A program made the translations under genes and the position numbers. The notes beneath the pieces are model-generated. The model made no database searches and was not told the DNA's origin. It was given only the letters and a program-made list of their open reading frames with translations. Shown here in pieces: positions 43,437 through 51,291 of a stretch of DNA of 64,000 nt; within the stretch, counting starts at the first letter, position 1; the number at the start of each line of letters is the position of its first letter. The DNA lies in contig CP065018.1 in the NCBI GenBank assembly GCA_016700415.1, positions 3,664,001 through 3,728,000 on the forward strand, written 5' to 3'. Source of the stretch: Flavobacteriales bacterium. GTDB lineage: Bacteria; Bacteroidota; Bacteroidia; Flavobacteriales_F; PHOS-HE28.

Positions 43437-44569
43437 CCGGATATCCTCGTCTTTAACTTCGGCAGCATCCCCGCCTTCCACTCGGAAAACGTCCCGTCCA
43501 GGATCTTCCCGCGTGCCTCGGTCATCAACGCCACATAGAACGCCAAGTTGTGCAGGCTGGCGATCTGCAGGCCCAGCAGCTCGTTGGTGACGAAGAGGTG
43601 CCGCACGAAGGCCTTGCTGTAGGCGCTGTCCACGAAGCTGGTGCCGTTCGGGTCCAGCGGGGAATGGTCGTCCGCCCACACTTTGTTCTTGATCTGCACC
43701 ACGCCTTCCCGGGTGAACAGCATGCCGTTGCGGCCGTTGCGGGTGGGCATCACGCAGTCGAACATGTCGATGCCGATGGCCATGTTCTCCAGCAGGTTCC
43801 AAGGGGTTCCCACGCCCATCAGATAGCGCGGCCGGTCCTTCGGCAGGATGTCGCAGCAGAGCTCGGCCATGGCATACATCTCTTCCTCCGGCTCGCCCAC
43901 GCTGAGGCCGCCGATGGCATTGCCGTACGCGCCTTTCTTGGCGATGTATTCCGAACTGGCTTTCCGCAGTTCCGGAAAAGTGCTCCCTTGTACGATGGGG
44001 AAGAGCGCCTGCTCGTGGCCGTACTTCGGCTCCGTAGTGGTGAAGCGATCGAAGCAGCGGTCCAGCCAGCGGTGCGTGCGGTGCATGCTGTCCGTGGCGT
44101 ACTTGATCTCGCAGGGCCATGGCGTGCATTCATCAAAAGCCATCATGATGTCCGCGCCGATGGTGCGCTGGATGTCCATCACGTTTTCCGGCGTGAACAG
44201 GTGCTTGCTGCCATCGATGTGGCTGCTGAACTTCACGCCTTCCTCGGTGATCTTCCGGATGTCGCTGAGCGAATGCACTTGGAAGCCGCCGCTGTCGGTG
44301 AGGATCGGCCCGTCCCAGCCATTGAATTTGTGCAGCCCGCCCGCGTGCTCGATCACCTCCATGCCGGGCCGCAGGTAGAGGTGATAGGTGTTGCTGAGCA
44401 TGATCGAGGCCTTCACATCGTCGCGCAGCTCGCGCATGTGTACGGCCTTCACGCCGCCCAGCGTGCCCACGGGCATGAAGATCGGCGTCGGCACCACGCC
44501 GTGGTCGGTAAGGAGCTCGCCTGCGCGGGCTTTGCTCTTCGGGTCGGTGGTCAGTAGCTTGAACTCCAT
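43433..44569 (-). CDS. tgt: tRNA-guanine transglycosylase (queuine tRNA-ribosyltransferase)
   Basis: A 378-residue TIM-barrel enzyme that exchanges guanine 34 for preQ1 in Tyr, His, Asn and Asp tRNAs. Motifs: VPTPIFMPVGTLGGVKAV, LTDSGGFQVHSLSDIRKI (catalytic Asp, about 91), MAFDECTPWP, YLMGVGTPWNLLENMAIGIDMFDCVMPTRNGRNG (second catalytic Asp). The CxCxxC zinc site of the E. coli enzyme is absent: the segment reads PLDPNGTSFVDSAYSKAFVRHL. ATG 44569 is preferred over 44629. Its end lies in a GAGTC repeat, and lptF/G follows. Confidence 0.96.
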   Translation of the reverse strand: MEFKLLTTDPKSKARAGELLTDHGVVPTPIFMPVGTLGGVKAVHMRELRDDVKASIMLSNTYHLYLRPGMEVIEHAGGLHKFNGWDGPILTDSGGFQVHSLSDIRKITEEGVKFSSHIDGSKHLFTPENVMDIQRTIGADIMMAFDECTPWPCEIKYATDSMHRTHRWLDRCFDRFTTTEPKYGHEQALFPIVQGSTFPELRKASSEYIAKKGAYGNAIGGLSVGEPEEEMYAMAELCCDILPKDRPRYLMGVGTPWNLLENMAIGIDMFDCVMPTRNGRNGMLFTREGVVQIKNKVWADDHSPLDPNGTSFVDSAYSKAFVRHLFVTNELLGLQIASLHNLAFYVALMTEARGKILDGTFSEWKAGMLPKLKTRISG

Positions 44570-44942
44570 TCGGGGCGCGAAGATGGGGAAGGTGGGAGTG
44601 TCTAATGCCATTTCGCATTCCAAAGTCACCTTGATCTGAATTGATATCCGCCGTGCCGCTAATTTTCTTTAGTGGCGTGTAACCTATTTCTGGATTAGCT
44701 GATGAGAAGGATTAGCTGATTAGCTGATGGTTGCCCTGAGCAACGCCATCAGCTGATCTCGCACATCAGCTAATCAGCACATCAGCTAATCATAACGGAA
44801 ACTGCGTTCCGCCGCGCGCCCATTCCCTTTAGGCCCATCCACGCCGACGTTGTTCATAACTGGGCCGCCACACCGCCTTCCCGCCAAAGCCGTCCGGATA
44901 GCTTCGCACCCATACCATCGCCACGCTTGGGCGTGTTCCGCT
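44570..44942. other. Gene-free divergent region between tgt and the GT2 gene
   Basis: No supported coding frame. It contains a small hairpin (GCCGCTAA and TTAGTGGC at about 44656-44676) and the long GATTAGCTGATG inverted repeat at 44693-44792. The start regions of both flanking genes must draw their promoters from here; no clear TAnnTTTG box was found. Confidence 0.7.
44693..44792. repeat. Long inverted repeat of GATTAGCTGATG units
   Basis: The left arm (44693-44730) holds GATTAGCTGATG, then GATTAGCTGAT and TAGCTGATGG. The right arm (44746-44792) holds CCATCAGCTGAT, CATCAGCTAATC and CATCAGCTAATC. The arms close on a small GTTGCCCTGAGCAAC hairpin. Unlike the GAGTC elements it sits between two divergent start regions. 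Confidence 0.85.
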
Positions 44943-46046
44943 TTGATCGTCACCACCGTACTCTGCCTCATGGCCGCCGCATTGTTGATGCTGGCGTTTT
45001 TCCACATGGTGATATTCAGCCGGTTGGCCTTCCGGAAGCAGGAGGTTGAGCCGGACCGCGACCTGCCGGTGAGCGTAGTGATCTGCGGTCGCAACGAAAG
45101 CATCGCCTTGCAGCAGTTGATCCCGTTGTTGCTGGACCAGGACCATCGGGAGTTCGAGCTGATCGTGGTGAACGACCGCAGTGAGGATGATACCTGGGAG
45201 GTATTGCAGTGGATGAAGCCGCAATACGCGAACCTGAAGCCGGTGAACATCCAGGCGGACGAGAAATTCAGCTACGGCAAGAAGATCGCGCTGGGCGTGG
45301 GCGTTCGCAGTGCGAAATACCCGAACGTGCTGGTCACCGATGCCGACTGCCTGCCCACCGGCCGCGATTGGATCAGCCTGATGGCCACGGGGTTCAAGGG
45401 CGGCCGCCAGATCGTGATCGGCCACAGCCCCTACGAACGGCAGGACGGCCTCACCAGCCTGCTGGAACGCTACGACGGCTTCACGAAGGCCGTGCAGTAC
45501 ATCAGCTTCGCGCAGGCGGGCCTTCCCTACATGGGCGTTGGGCGCAACATGGCCTTCACCAGCGAGCTGTTCTTCGGAGCGAAGGGCCAGCATCGGCACC
45601 GCCAGTTGATGAGCGGTGATGACGACCTCTTCATCAACGAAGTGGCCCGTGCGAAGAACACCACCGCCATCGCCGACGGCCGCTCGTATATGACCACGCG
45701 TGCCACGCCTGATCTCGGCACTTGGTTCCGGAGGAAGCGCAGGCATTACACCACGGCACGGTTCTACCGGTTCGGGCATCAGTTGTTGCTCACGCTGCTT
45801 CCGGCGTCCCGCATGGTGCTGTGGGCCACCATCCTCTTCCTCTTCTTCACCGGCCACGTGCAAAGCGCCTTGATCGGGCTGTGCATCGAACTGTTCGTCT
45901 TCCAGCCGATAGGCATGATCGCCATGCGCAAGCTCGGTGCGGGCCGCATCATCTGGCTGTCCCTGCCGCTGGAATGGCTCTTCCTACTTTTGGACCCCTG
46001 CATTTATCTCAGCACGCTCATCATCAAGCCCACACGATGGAAGTAA
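44943..46046 (+). CDS. Membrane-associated family 2 glycosyltransferase
   Basis: A protein of about 367 residues. An N-terminal membrane helix (LIVTTVLCLMAAALLMLAFF) is followed by a GT2 domain: PVSVVICGRNESIALQQL, FELIVVNDRSEDDTWEVL, PNVLVTDADCLPTGRDW (DxD) and QLMSGDDDLFINEVA. RRKRRHYTTARFYRFGHQ (QxxRW-like region) precedes three C-terminal hydrophobic segments. The start is uncertain: TTG 44943 gives a full membrane helix, TTG 44850 is further upstream and the first ATG is 44970. The stop overlaps the sigma-factor start by 10 bases, so the two are co-transcribed. Substrate unknown. Confidence 0.85.
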   Translation: MIVTTVLCLMAAALLMLAFFHMVIFSRLAFRKQEVEPDRDLPVSVVICGRNESIALQQLIPLLLDQDHREFELIVVNDRSEDDTWEVLQWMKPQYANLKPVNIQADEKFSYGKKIALGVGVRSAKYPNVLVTDADCLPTGRDWISLMATGFKGGRQIVIGHSPYERQDGLTSLLERYDGFTKAVQYISFAQAGLPYMGVGRNMAFTSELFFGAKGQHRHRQLMSGDDDLFINEVARAKNTTAIADGRSYMTTRATPDLGTWFRRKRRHYTTARFYRFGHQLLLTLLPASRMVLWATILFLFFTGHVQSALIGLCIELFVFQPIGMIAMRKLGAGRIIWLSLPLEWLFLLLDPCIYLSTLIIKPTRWK

Positions 46047-46648
46047 GCCCGAACCTGTCCGAAAAGGCCACCTACGACCTGGACCTCGTCCGGCGCGCCG
46101 TGGACAACAAGGACCAGAAGGCCTATGCCGAACTGATGTCCCGTTACCGTGATTCGATCTACTTCATGCTGCTGAAGATGATCAACAACAAGGACGACGC
46201 GGACGACCTCACCATCGAGGCCTTCGGCAAGGCCTTCCACCGCCTGCACCAGTACACGCCGAACTACGCGTTCAGCACCTGGCTCTTCAAGATCGCGTCC
46301 AACAACTGCATCGACTGGATCCGCAAGCAGAAGAAAAAGAAGATGCTGAGCATCGACAATCCCATCGGCACCAAGGATGGCGATGAGATGCACATCGAGC
46401 TGAAGGGCCACGGCCTCGATCCCTCGGAAGTGGTGATCAAGGACCAGAAGAGCGACGTGATGCGCGAAGTGGTGGCCAAACTGAAGCCGCGCTACCGCAC
46501 GCTCGTGGAGCTGCGCTACTACAAGGAATACAGCTACGAGGAGATCGCCAACGAGCTCGACCTCCCGCTCGGCACCGTGAAGGCCCAGCTTTTCCGCGCC
46601 CGCGAATTCCTCGAGAACCTCCTCGATACCCGCAAGGACACGATCTGA
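46037..46648 (+). CDS. ECF-type RNA polymerase sigma factor
   Basis: A 203-residue sigma factor. Region 2 reads DQKAYAELMSRYRDSIYFML, DADDLTIEAFGKAFHRLHQY and FSTWLFKIASNNCIDWIRKQ; region 4 reads LKPRYRTLVELRYYKEYSYEEIANELDLPLGTVKAQLFRAREFL with the helix-turn-helix. No anti-sigma gene is adjacent. The start lies inside the end of the glycosyltransferase gene (10-base overlap), so it may be co-expressed with it. Confidence 0.93.
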   Translation: MEVSPNLSEKATYDLDLVRRAVDNKDQKAYAELMSRYRDSIYFMLLKMINNKDDADDLTIEAFGKAFHRLHQYTPNYAFSTWLFKIASNNCIDWIRKQKKKKMLSIDNPIGTKDGDEMHIELKGHGLDPSEVVIKDQKSDVMREVVAKLKPRYRTLVELRYYKEYSYEEIANELDLPLGTVKAQLFRAREFLENLLDTRKDTI

Positions 46649-46667
46649 TCACTCCCCTGGATCTGTC

Positions 46668-46708
46668 ATGCCGGGCCTGCCTCCCGAAGGGACGGCTTGA
46701 CCCGGTAT
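46668..46708. repeat. Short inverted repeat between the sigma-factor and rsmG genes
   Basis: ATGCCGGG (46668-46675) and CCCGGTAT (46701-46708) pair with one G-T, around the GCCTGCCTCCCGAAGGGACGGC interior. Its sequence resembles dispersed GTCATGCCGGG..CCCGGTAT repeats. It lies 20 bases after the sigma-factor stop. Confidence 0.4.
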
Positions 46709-46739
46709 CGCGATCAGGCGCGTGGATTTTCTCTGATCA

Positions 46740-47387
46740 ATGCCCGGAGTAGAACTGATCTGCCGATACTTCCCGGAACTCACCCCGGAGCAGCGCGCGC
46801 ATTTCGCAGCGCTCGGTGATCTCTACGCCCACTGGAATGAGCGTGTGAACCTTATTTCCCGCAAGGATTTCGAGCACCTTTACGAGCGGCACGTCCTACA
46901 CTCGCTCGGCATCGCCAAGGTCCATGCATTCAAGCCCGGCACGCGTATCGTGGATGTCGGCACGGGCGGTGGTTTCCCCGGAATCCCGCTGGCCATCCTA
47001 TTCCCGGAAAGTCGCTTCCATTGCATCGACGGCATCGGCAAGAAGATCACCGCCGTTCAAGGTGTGATCGAGGGCCTTGGCCTGAAGAACGCCACCGCCG
47101 AACAAGTGCGTAGCGAGGACCACAAGGCGAAGTATGATTTCATCGTTAGCCGTGCCGTCACCACGCTGCCGGAATTCATCAAAGCCACCAAGCATCTCGT
47201 TCCGAACGCCAAGCAGGCCCTCGGTAAACACCATGAATCGATGCGCTCCGGCCTCCTCTATTTGAAAGGCGGTGAGCTGGCGGACGAGCTGCGGCCCTTG
47301 CGCTATTCCATCCGCGTCACCGAGCTGCGCGATGTCTTCAGCGAGGAGTTCTTCGCGACGAAGAAGGTGGTGGAGGTGGGGCTGTAA
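46740..47387 (+). CDS. rsmG: 16S rRNA (guanine527-N7)-methyltransferase
   Basis: A 215-residue enzyme that makes m7G527 in 16S rRNA with SAM. Visible are NERVNLISRKDFEHLYERHVLHSLG (about 34-58), RIVDVGTGGGFPGIPLAILFPESRF (SAM-binding, about 70-95), IDGIGKKI and FIVSRAVTTLPEFIK (about 134-148). It is the last housekeeping gene before the accessory island. Confidence 0.97.
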   Translation: MPGVELICRYFPELTPEQRAHFAALGDLYAHWNERVNLISRKDFEHLYERHVLHSLGIAKVHAFKPGTRIVDVGTGGGFPGIPLAILFPESRFHCIDGIGKKITAVQGVIEGLGLKNATAEQVRSEDHKAKYDFIVSRAVTTLPEFIKATKHLVPNAKQALGKHHESMRSGLLYLKGGELADELRPLRYSIRVTELRDVFSEEFFATKKVVEVGL

Positions 47388-47409
47388 AAATCCAGACGTG
47401 CCACTTGAC

Positions 47410-47417
47410 TAACTTTG
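47410..47417 (+). promoter_or_regulatory. TAACTTTG -7 box of the DUF4160/DUF2442 pair
   Basis: Full match to TAnnTTTG, ending 7 bases before ATG 47425, so the message would be nearly leaderless. No matching -33 element is seen. Confidence 0.4.
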
Positions 47418-47424
47418 GTCAGCA

Positions 47425-47727
47425 ATGCCAAAGCTCTACGTGTATGCCGGGATGTACTTCTTCTTCTACTCCAAGGACCATTTGCCCATCCATCTGCACG
47501 TCGCCCATCAGAACTGTGAGATGAAAGCGACACTTCACTTTGGACCGGATGGAGAGCTTGTCGATCTCCAGTGGTCACGTGTCGGTAAGGCACTACCTGC
47601 TTCGTTGCGGTCCAAGGCAGAAGAACTCATTCGGGTCAAAGCTTCCGACATCGCGGAGAAATGGACCGCTCGCTTTCTCTATGGGCGCTCGATCAAGCCT
47701 GAAACCATTACCAAGTTGAAGCCATGA
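47425..47727 (+). CDS. DUF4160 domain-containing protein (putative toxin-antitoxin-like partner)
   Basis: A 100-residue protein opening MPKLYVYAGMYFFFYSKDHLPIHLHVAHQ, the DUF4160 signature (IHLHV plus the F-F-x-S-x-D-H-x-P segment), followed by HFGPDGELVDLQWSR. DUF4160 genes commonly pair with DUF2442 genes, as here (4-base ATGA overlap). A toxin-antitoxin role is suspected from gene pairing, not shown. First gene of the accessory island. Confidence 0.85.
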   Translation: MPKLYVYAGMYFFFYSKDHLPIHLHVAHQNCEMKATLHFGPDGELVDLQWSRVGKALPASLRSKAEELIRVKASDIAEKWTARFLYGRSIKPETITKLKP

Positions 47728-48101
47728 AGATGAACGAATTGTCGATCACGAGTATCGAGTCCTTAGGTGGTTATCGCTTGAAGGTCAATTTCAGCAATGG
47801 AAAGTCGAATACGATCGACTTTGAGCCTTGGATCCGATCCCTTCCAACAGAAGAGGAACGAACTTACCTTGAACCTTCACGCTTCAAGCAGTACAAGGTG
47901 CATTTGGGGCACGCTATTTCCTGGGGTGAGTTCGACATTATCTTTCCCATCACGGCCTTGTATCATGGGAATCCTGAACTTCTGCAACAGGGTGTTCCGG
48001 TCGATACAACTAAGCGTTCGGTCGTTCGCCGCAAAAGAAGTGTGGCCGGCCATAAGAGCACTTCCTTGAAGCGGCCGAAAAGGTCGAAGGCCGGATCGTA
48101 A
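47724..48101 (+). CDS. DUF2442 domain-containing protein
   Basis: A 125-residue protein: ITSIESLGGYRLKVNFSNGKSNTIDFEPWI (about 7-36) is the DUF2442 beta-sheet core, followed by FKQYKVHLGHAISWGEFDIIFPITALYHGN. The C-terminal 30 residues are strongly basic (KRSVVRRKRSVAGHKSTSLK), suggesting nucleic-acid contact. Translationally coupled to DUF4160 through ATGA. Confidence 0.85.
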   Translation: MKMNELSITSIESLGGYRLKVNFSNGKSNTIDFEPWIRSLPTEEERTYLEPSRFKQYKVHLGHAISWGEFDIIFPITALYHGNPELLQQGVPVDTTKRSVVRRKRSVAGHKSTSLKRPKRSKAGS

Positions 48102-48207
48102 GTATTGTTGCTCGCTCCATCAGGGGCTCCGCCTCGAGACCCTGATGCACATTCATCTGCCTCGCACAATAATGAGCCAGTGATGTAAAAACTTAGCTTG
48201 CGTTCAA

Positions 48208-48441
48208 ATGGAACATCCTCTGCTCGAACGGATCACGATCGAACCTGAGATCTGCCACGGCAAGCCTTGTGTGCGGGGTATGCGTTGGCCTGTTGAAGTA
48301 GTCTTGGATATGCTTGGCTCAGAGATGAGTGCGGCAGACATCGTCTCAGAACATCGGGAGTTGGAAATGGAGGATGTTCAGGCCTGCCTCCATTATGCCA
48401 AGCTTACCGGAACCAGCATCCACAACTCATCCCGGAAATGA
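48208..48441 (+). CDS. DUF433 family antitoxin-like protein, without its usual toxin
   Basis: A 77-residue protein: LERITIEPEICHGKPCVRGMRWPVEVVLDML is the DUF433 signature (I-x-x-x-P-x-I-C-x-G-K-P-x-V-x-G-x-R), followed by a helix-turn-helix-like DIVSEHRELEMEDVQACLHYA. DUF433 proteins are VapB45-like antitoxins normally followed by a DUF5615 PIN-like toxin. No such toxin follows; the next gene (4-base overlap) is a different small protein. Confidence 0.85.
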   Translation: MEHPLLERITIEPEICHGKPCVRGMRWPVEVVLDMLGSEMSAADIVSEHRELEMEDVQACLHYAKLTGTSIHNSSRK

Positions 48442-48716
48442 AATTCGACCCTGTAACGAAGCGCGTCTATACCGAGAGGGACGAATTCATCAAAACGATG
48501 CATTGCCCATACAAGGTGAGGTGGGGGAATTTGCAAGAGACGAGTTCGACTTCGCGGAAATGTGCGCAGTGTGATCACTTGGTCATAGACACGGAATTCT
48601 TGTCCGATGCTGAGGTCCTTCGACTGGTTAATGCGAACCCCGCCACGTGCTTGAAAATAGACTTGGATCAGCACAACGTAAAGCTGCGGACAGATGGCAT
48701 TCTGGAACAGAAATAG
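48438..48716 (+). CDS. Small cysteine-motif protein of unknown function
   Basis: A 92-residue protein: MKFDPVTKRVYTERDEFIKTMHCPYKVRW, then TSRKCAQCDHLVIDTEFLSDAEVLRLV and NPATCLKIDLDQHNVKL. The C-x2-C pair and the earlier and later Cys/His could form a small zinc site. Its position directly after DUF433, with coupled start, suggests a shared transcript. No family function is known to me. Confidence 0.75.
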   Translation: MKFDPVTKRVYTERDEFIKTMHCPYKVRWGNLQETSSTSRKCAQCDHLVIDTEFLSDAEVLRLVNANPATCLKIDLDQHNVKLRTDGILEQK

Positions 48717-49182
48717 GGTTCCACGCGAAGATCTACGCGTGATCAAGACCGCACGGGACAAGGACAGCATCAATGAAGCGGCAAGGAATGGATTCCGGCC
48801 ATTGCTCAAGCCAGTTCAGCCTTCGGATAAAATTCGGTCGAAGTATTCAGTCGTTCAGAATAAGCGGACCGGCGAGATCAAAGTCGTTGGCGATTATCGG
48901 GCACGGCTCCTTTCGGATATCGCCGATGAAGATGAGACCGTCATTGACTGGACCTTCTACTACCCGCACAATTTCAAGTCCCCTTTCGCAGCCTATTTGA
49001 TACCCGCTGACATTAGGAAAGGAGAACGGGTTTTCATAGAAGACCTGATCGAAGACTACGTAGGTGCAAGTTGGAACCAAGGAGACACGTATAGGCTTGA
49101 AAGCTGCGAAGCGATCTGGAACGGGAAGGACTTGAAGATCCAGTATGATCCAAAGGTCAATCGTTCAAGTTTTATTGGCTAA
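48694..49182 (+). CDS. Hypothetical protein
   Basis: A 162-residue protein that starts 23 bases before the previous gene ends. It has a basic first third (REDLRVIKTARDKDSINEAARNG), then a beta-rich part (EIKVVGDYRARLLSDIADED, TVIDWTFYYPHNFKSPFAAYLIP, ERVFIEDLIEDYVG) with no recognised motif. The alternating hydrophobic strands suggest a small beta-barrel or sandwich. Not identified. Codon use is AT-richer than the flanking housekeeping genes. Confidence 0.7.
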   Translation: MAFWNRNRVPREDLRVIKTARDKDSINEAARNGFRPLLKPVQPSDKIRSKYSVVQNKRTGEIKVVGDYRARLLSDIADEDETVIDWTFYYPHNFKSPFAAYLIPADIRKGERVFIEDLIEDYVGASWNQGDTYRLESCEAIWNGKDLKIQYDPKVNRSSFIG

Positions 49183-49207
49183 GAACGCCGCGCTTGGAGA
49201 TTCGGAG

Positions 49208-49531
49208 TTAAGTAAGTGGAGTGGCTAGGTCCTCGCCAATCTGGTCAATGACTCCTTGTACAGCCTTGCGAAAGGAATCTTCAAACCGCATGGTCTTAGT
49301 GCTAGACGGCCTCTTTTTCATTTGCTCATACTGTAGCGGAAGTATCCGCTCCTGATGTTCCGTGAACATCATGCGATGCGGACTTGCTGGAAACCCACCT
49401 TCTGTGCCGCAAATGGAGCGGATCTTAGAACAGATCGGACCAATTTGCGAATACTCAGTAGGTGATAGAGCTGTGAGCCTTTCACGCAGCGCCTGAAGAT
49501 CTGTGCGTTGCTCGTCTGATAAAACCATCAT
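49208..49531 (-). CDS. Hypothetical protein
   Basis: A 107-residue, mostly helical protein (SDEQRTDLQALRERLTALSP, then FTEHQERILPLQYEQMKKRP and FEDSFRKAVQGVIDQIGEDL) on the strand opposite its neighbours. No domain recognised. It could be a small regulator. The 183 bases upstream contain no other clear gene. Confidence 0.55.
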   Translation of the reverse strand: MMVLSDEQRTDLQALRERLTALSPTEYSQIGPICSKIRSICGTEGGFPASPHRMMFTEHQERILPLQYEQMKKRPSSTKTMRFEDSFRKAVQGVIDQIGEDLATPLT

Positions 49532-49714
49532 GTGTGCATTTTTATAATTTCAAAGCTACATTTTCTATTCAAGCGCAACTGGGATTTCATTCGACGTGCC
49601 CACGTATACCTGCTTCAACGAAGTCTACCATCGCCCTCGGGATAGCGCAGAGTGCTAATTGAAGGACCCAGTATATTGTACGCCTTGAAGATGGGGCATC
49701 CAACCGGCCGATCC

Positions 49715-51076
49715 ATGATCACCCAAGCCTATTTCGACCAGATCGAAACTCAACTTCTCAAGGAGTTGGACAACGCCCAGGAAAGCATCTTGGTAGCGGT
49801 GGCGTGGTTGACGAATGCGCAGCTCTTCAACAAGCTCCGCGAAAAATGTGGAAGAGGCGTGACCGTGGAATTGATGATCTTCAACGACGAGATCAACAAC
49901 ACCAGCGGGAACGACTTCTCAAGGCTTGAGGAGGTGGGTGGCAAGCTGTACAAAGTTGGCAGCGGGGATGGCGGGACGTTGATGCACAATAAGTTTTGCG
50001 TTATCGACCGGAGCACGGTGATCAATGGCTCTTACAACTGGAGCTATAAGGCTCGGCAGAACCATGAGAACATCACGGTTTCCACCAACGCCGAAGAACT
50101 CGCGGCCCAGTTCGTGGCTGAGTTCCGCAGGTTGAAAGCCAAGTACTTTGTGGAAGATGGCGGTGGAAGTGAAGTGCTGGATCCGGCCAAGGTGGATCAT
50201 CGGCTGGCGCTGATAAAGAACCTGATCAAGTTGGAAGAGTTGGAGGAAATACCACTTCAACTTGCCAAGCTCCCTACTTCGAGTTCGGATGCTGCGTTGA
50301 ATGAGATCACCGGCGCTTTGAAGGGTCGGCGATATGCTAAGGCACTACTGGCTATCGACGCGTACATCCAAGCTCGGAGCCAAGTTGCCACCTATGTTGA
50401 TCCCGAAATTGTTGGCCTGCGTTTGGAGGCGCATGCATTGGAACTTCAGTTGAAGGCGTTAACGGATGAACAAACGGAGCTTGAACGATTGATCCATCAA
50501 TTCCAGATCCGGCACGCACAAGAACTTGGACCACTGATATTGAGGCTATTGGTGCTGCGAAAGGAGAAGGCAAAGACAGAGGCAGAGAGAGCAGAGGCGG
50601 AGAACGACTATCAGGAGTATCAAAAGGATTACCAGCGACAGAAGGATGAAGTAGTCCATGTGCTCAATGAGGAGGAGAAGAGTGAACTCAAGCAGCTATA
50701 CCGCGAGGGAAGTAAGTTATGCCACCCGGATGCCGTGCAAGCTGAACATCAAGATGAAGCAGCGAAGTGGTTCATAGCCCTGAAGGATGCATATGAGCAC
50801 AACGACACAAAAAGGGTCAATGAGATCCTGCACAAGTTGAAGAAGGGAGTAGCATTTGGTTCCATGGTGGATTCATTGTCCAAGAAGGAACGGTTGCGGG
50901 ACTGGGTGGAAGAATATCGCCGAAGGGTGGAGACACTGCTTGAGGAGATCGTCACCATCAAGAGCGGCAAGGATTATCAAACCGTTGTATCCATCCCGGA
51001 TTGGGATGTCTACTTTGCCGATATGAAGTCGCGCTTGTCAGAGGAATTGGAACAACTGCAACATGGCGATACCTGA
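49715..51076 (+). CDS. Single-HKD PLD nuclease-like protein with coiled coil and J-domain-like motif
   Basis: A 453-residue protein from ATG 49715 (in-frame ATGs at 49691 and 49652 are possible). Residues 1-150 form one PLD half: AQESILVAVAWLTNAQLFNKL, VELMIFNDEIN and the catalytic HxKx4D of LMHNKFCVIDRS (H91, K93, D98) followed by NGSYNWSYKARQNHEN. A single HKD motif implies a dimer, as in Nuc-type nucleases. Residues about 225-325 are a charged coiled coil. YREGSKLCHPDAVQAEHQDE (about 329-348) carries the HPD motif of J domains with the helix KWFIALKDAYEH after it. The stop overlaps by 14 bases the start of the Trp-repeat gene, and the same overlap recurs at 52629. Nuclease activity and chaperone contact are inferences. 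Confidence 0.85.
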   Translation: MITQAYFDQIETQLLKELDNAQESILVAVAWLTNAQLFNKLREKCGRGVTVELMIFNDEINNTSGNDFSRLEEVGGKLYKVGSGDGGTLMHNKFCVIDRSTVINGSYNWSYKARQNHENITVSTNAEELAAQFVAEFRRLKAKYFVEDGGGSEVLDPAKVDHRLALIKNLIKLEELEEIPLQLAKLPTSSSDAALNEITGALKGRRYAKALLAIDAYIQARSQVATYVDPEIVGLRLEAHALELQLKALTDEQTELERLIHQFQIRHAQELGPLILRLLVLRKEKAKTEAERAEAENDYQEYQKDYQRQKDEVVHVLNEEEKSELKQLYREGSKLCHPDAVQAEHQDEAAKWFIALKDAYEHNDTKRVNEILHKLKKGVAFGSMVDSLSKKERLRDWVEEYRRRVETLLEEIVTIKSGKDYQTVVSIPDWDVYFADMKSRLSEELEQLQHGDT

Positions 51077-51236
51077 AGACGAGAATTCTACCGGGATCGA
51101 GTTGAGCAGCTTATCGAGTTCATTGGCCAGAACTCAATACGCGCTGACTTTGACCAGCAAGTTGCTGATGCCTTCAACAGAGCGGAAGCGGCGTGAGTTG
51201 ATCGAGTTCCTGGTCCGAATGGCTGAGAGGGACAAT
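51063..51236 (+). pseudogene. Trp-repeat protein gene, copy 1, cut off by the IS
   Basis: The first 58 codons (MAIPEDENSTGIELSSLSSS, RTQYALTLTSKLLMPSTERK, RRELIEFLVRMAERDN) match the start of the intact copy at 52629 with a handful of substitutions. The match ends exactly where the IS begins; the rest is missing. The start overlaps the PLD gene stop by 14 bases as in the intact arrangement. Confidence 0.88.
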
Positions 51237-51291
51237 TGTAGTACTCCCCAAAAACTGGACAGGTAGCTAAGGTGGCTAAACTTGTCCAAGG

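Noticed and set aside
44693..44792. CRISPR array
   Set aside because: Units are 12 bases, arranged as two inverted arms with no uniform spacers and no cas genes nearby.
44829..45863. 344-codon open frame on the minus strand
   Set aside because: Antisense to the GT2 gene, whose domain motifs (DxD, GDDD) are on the plus strand.
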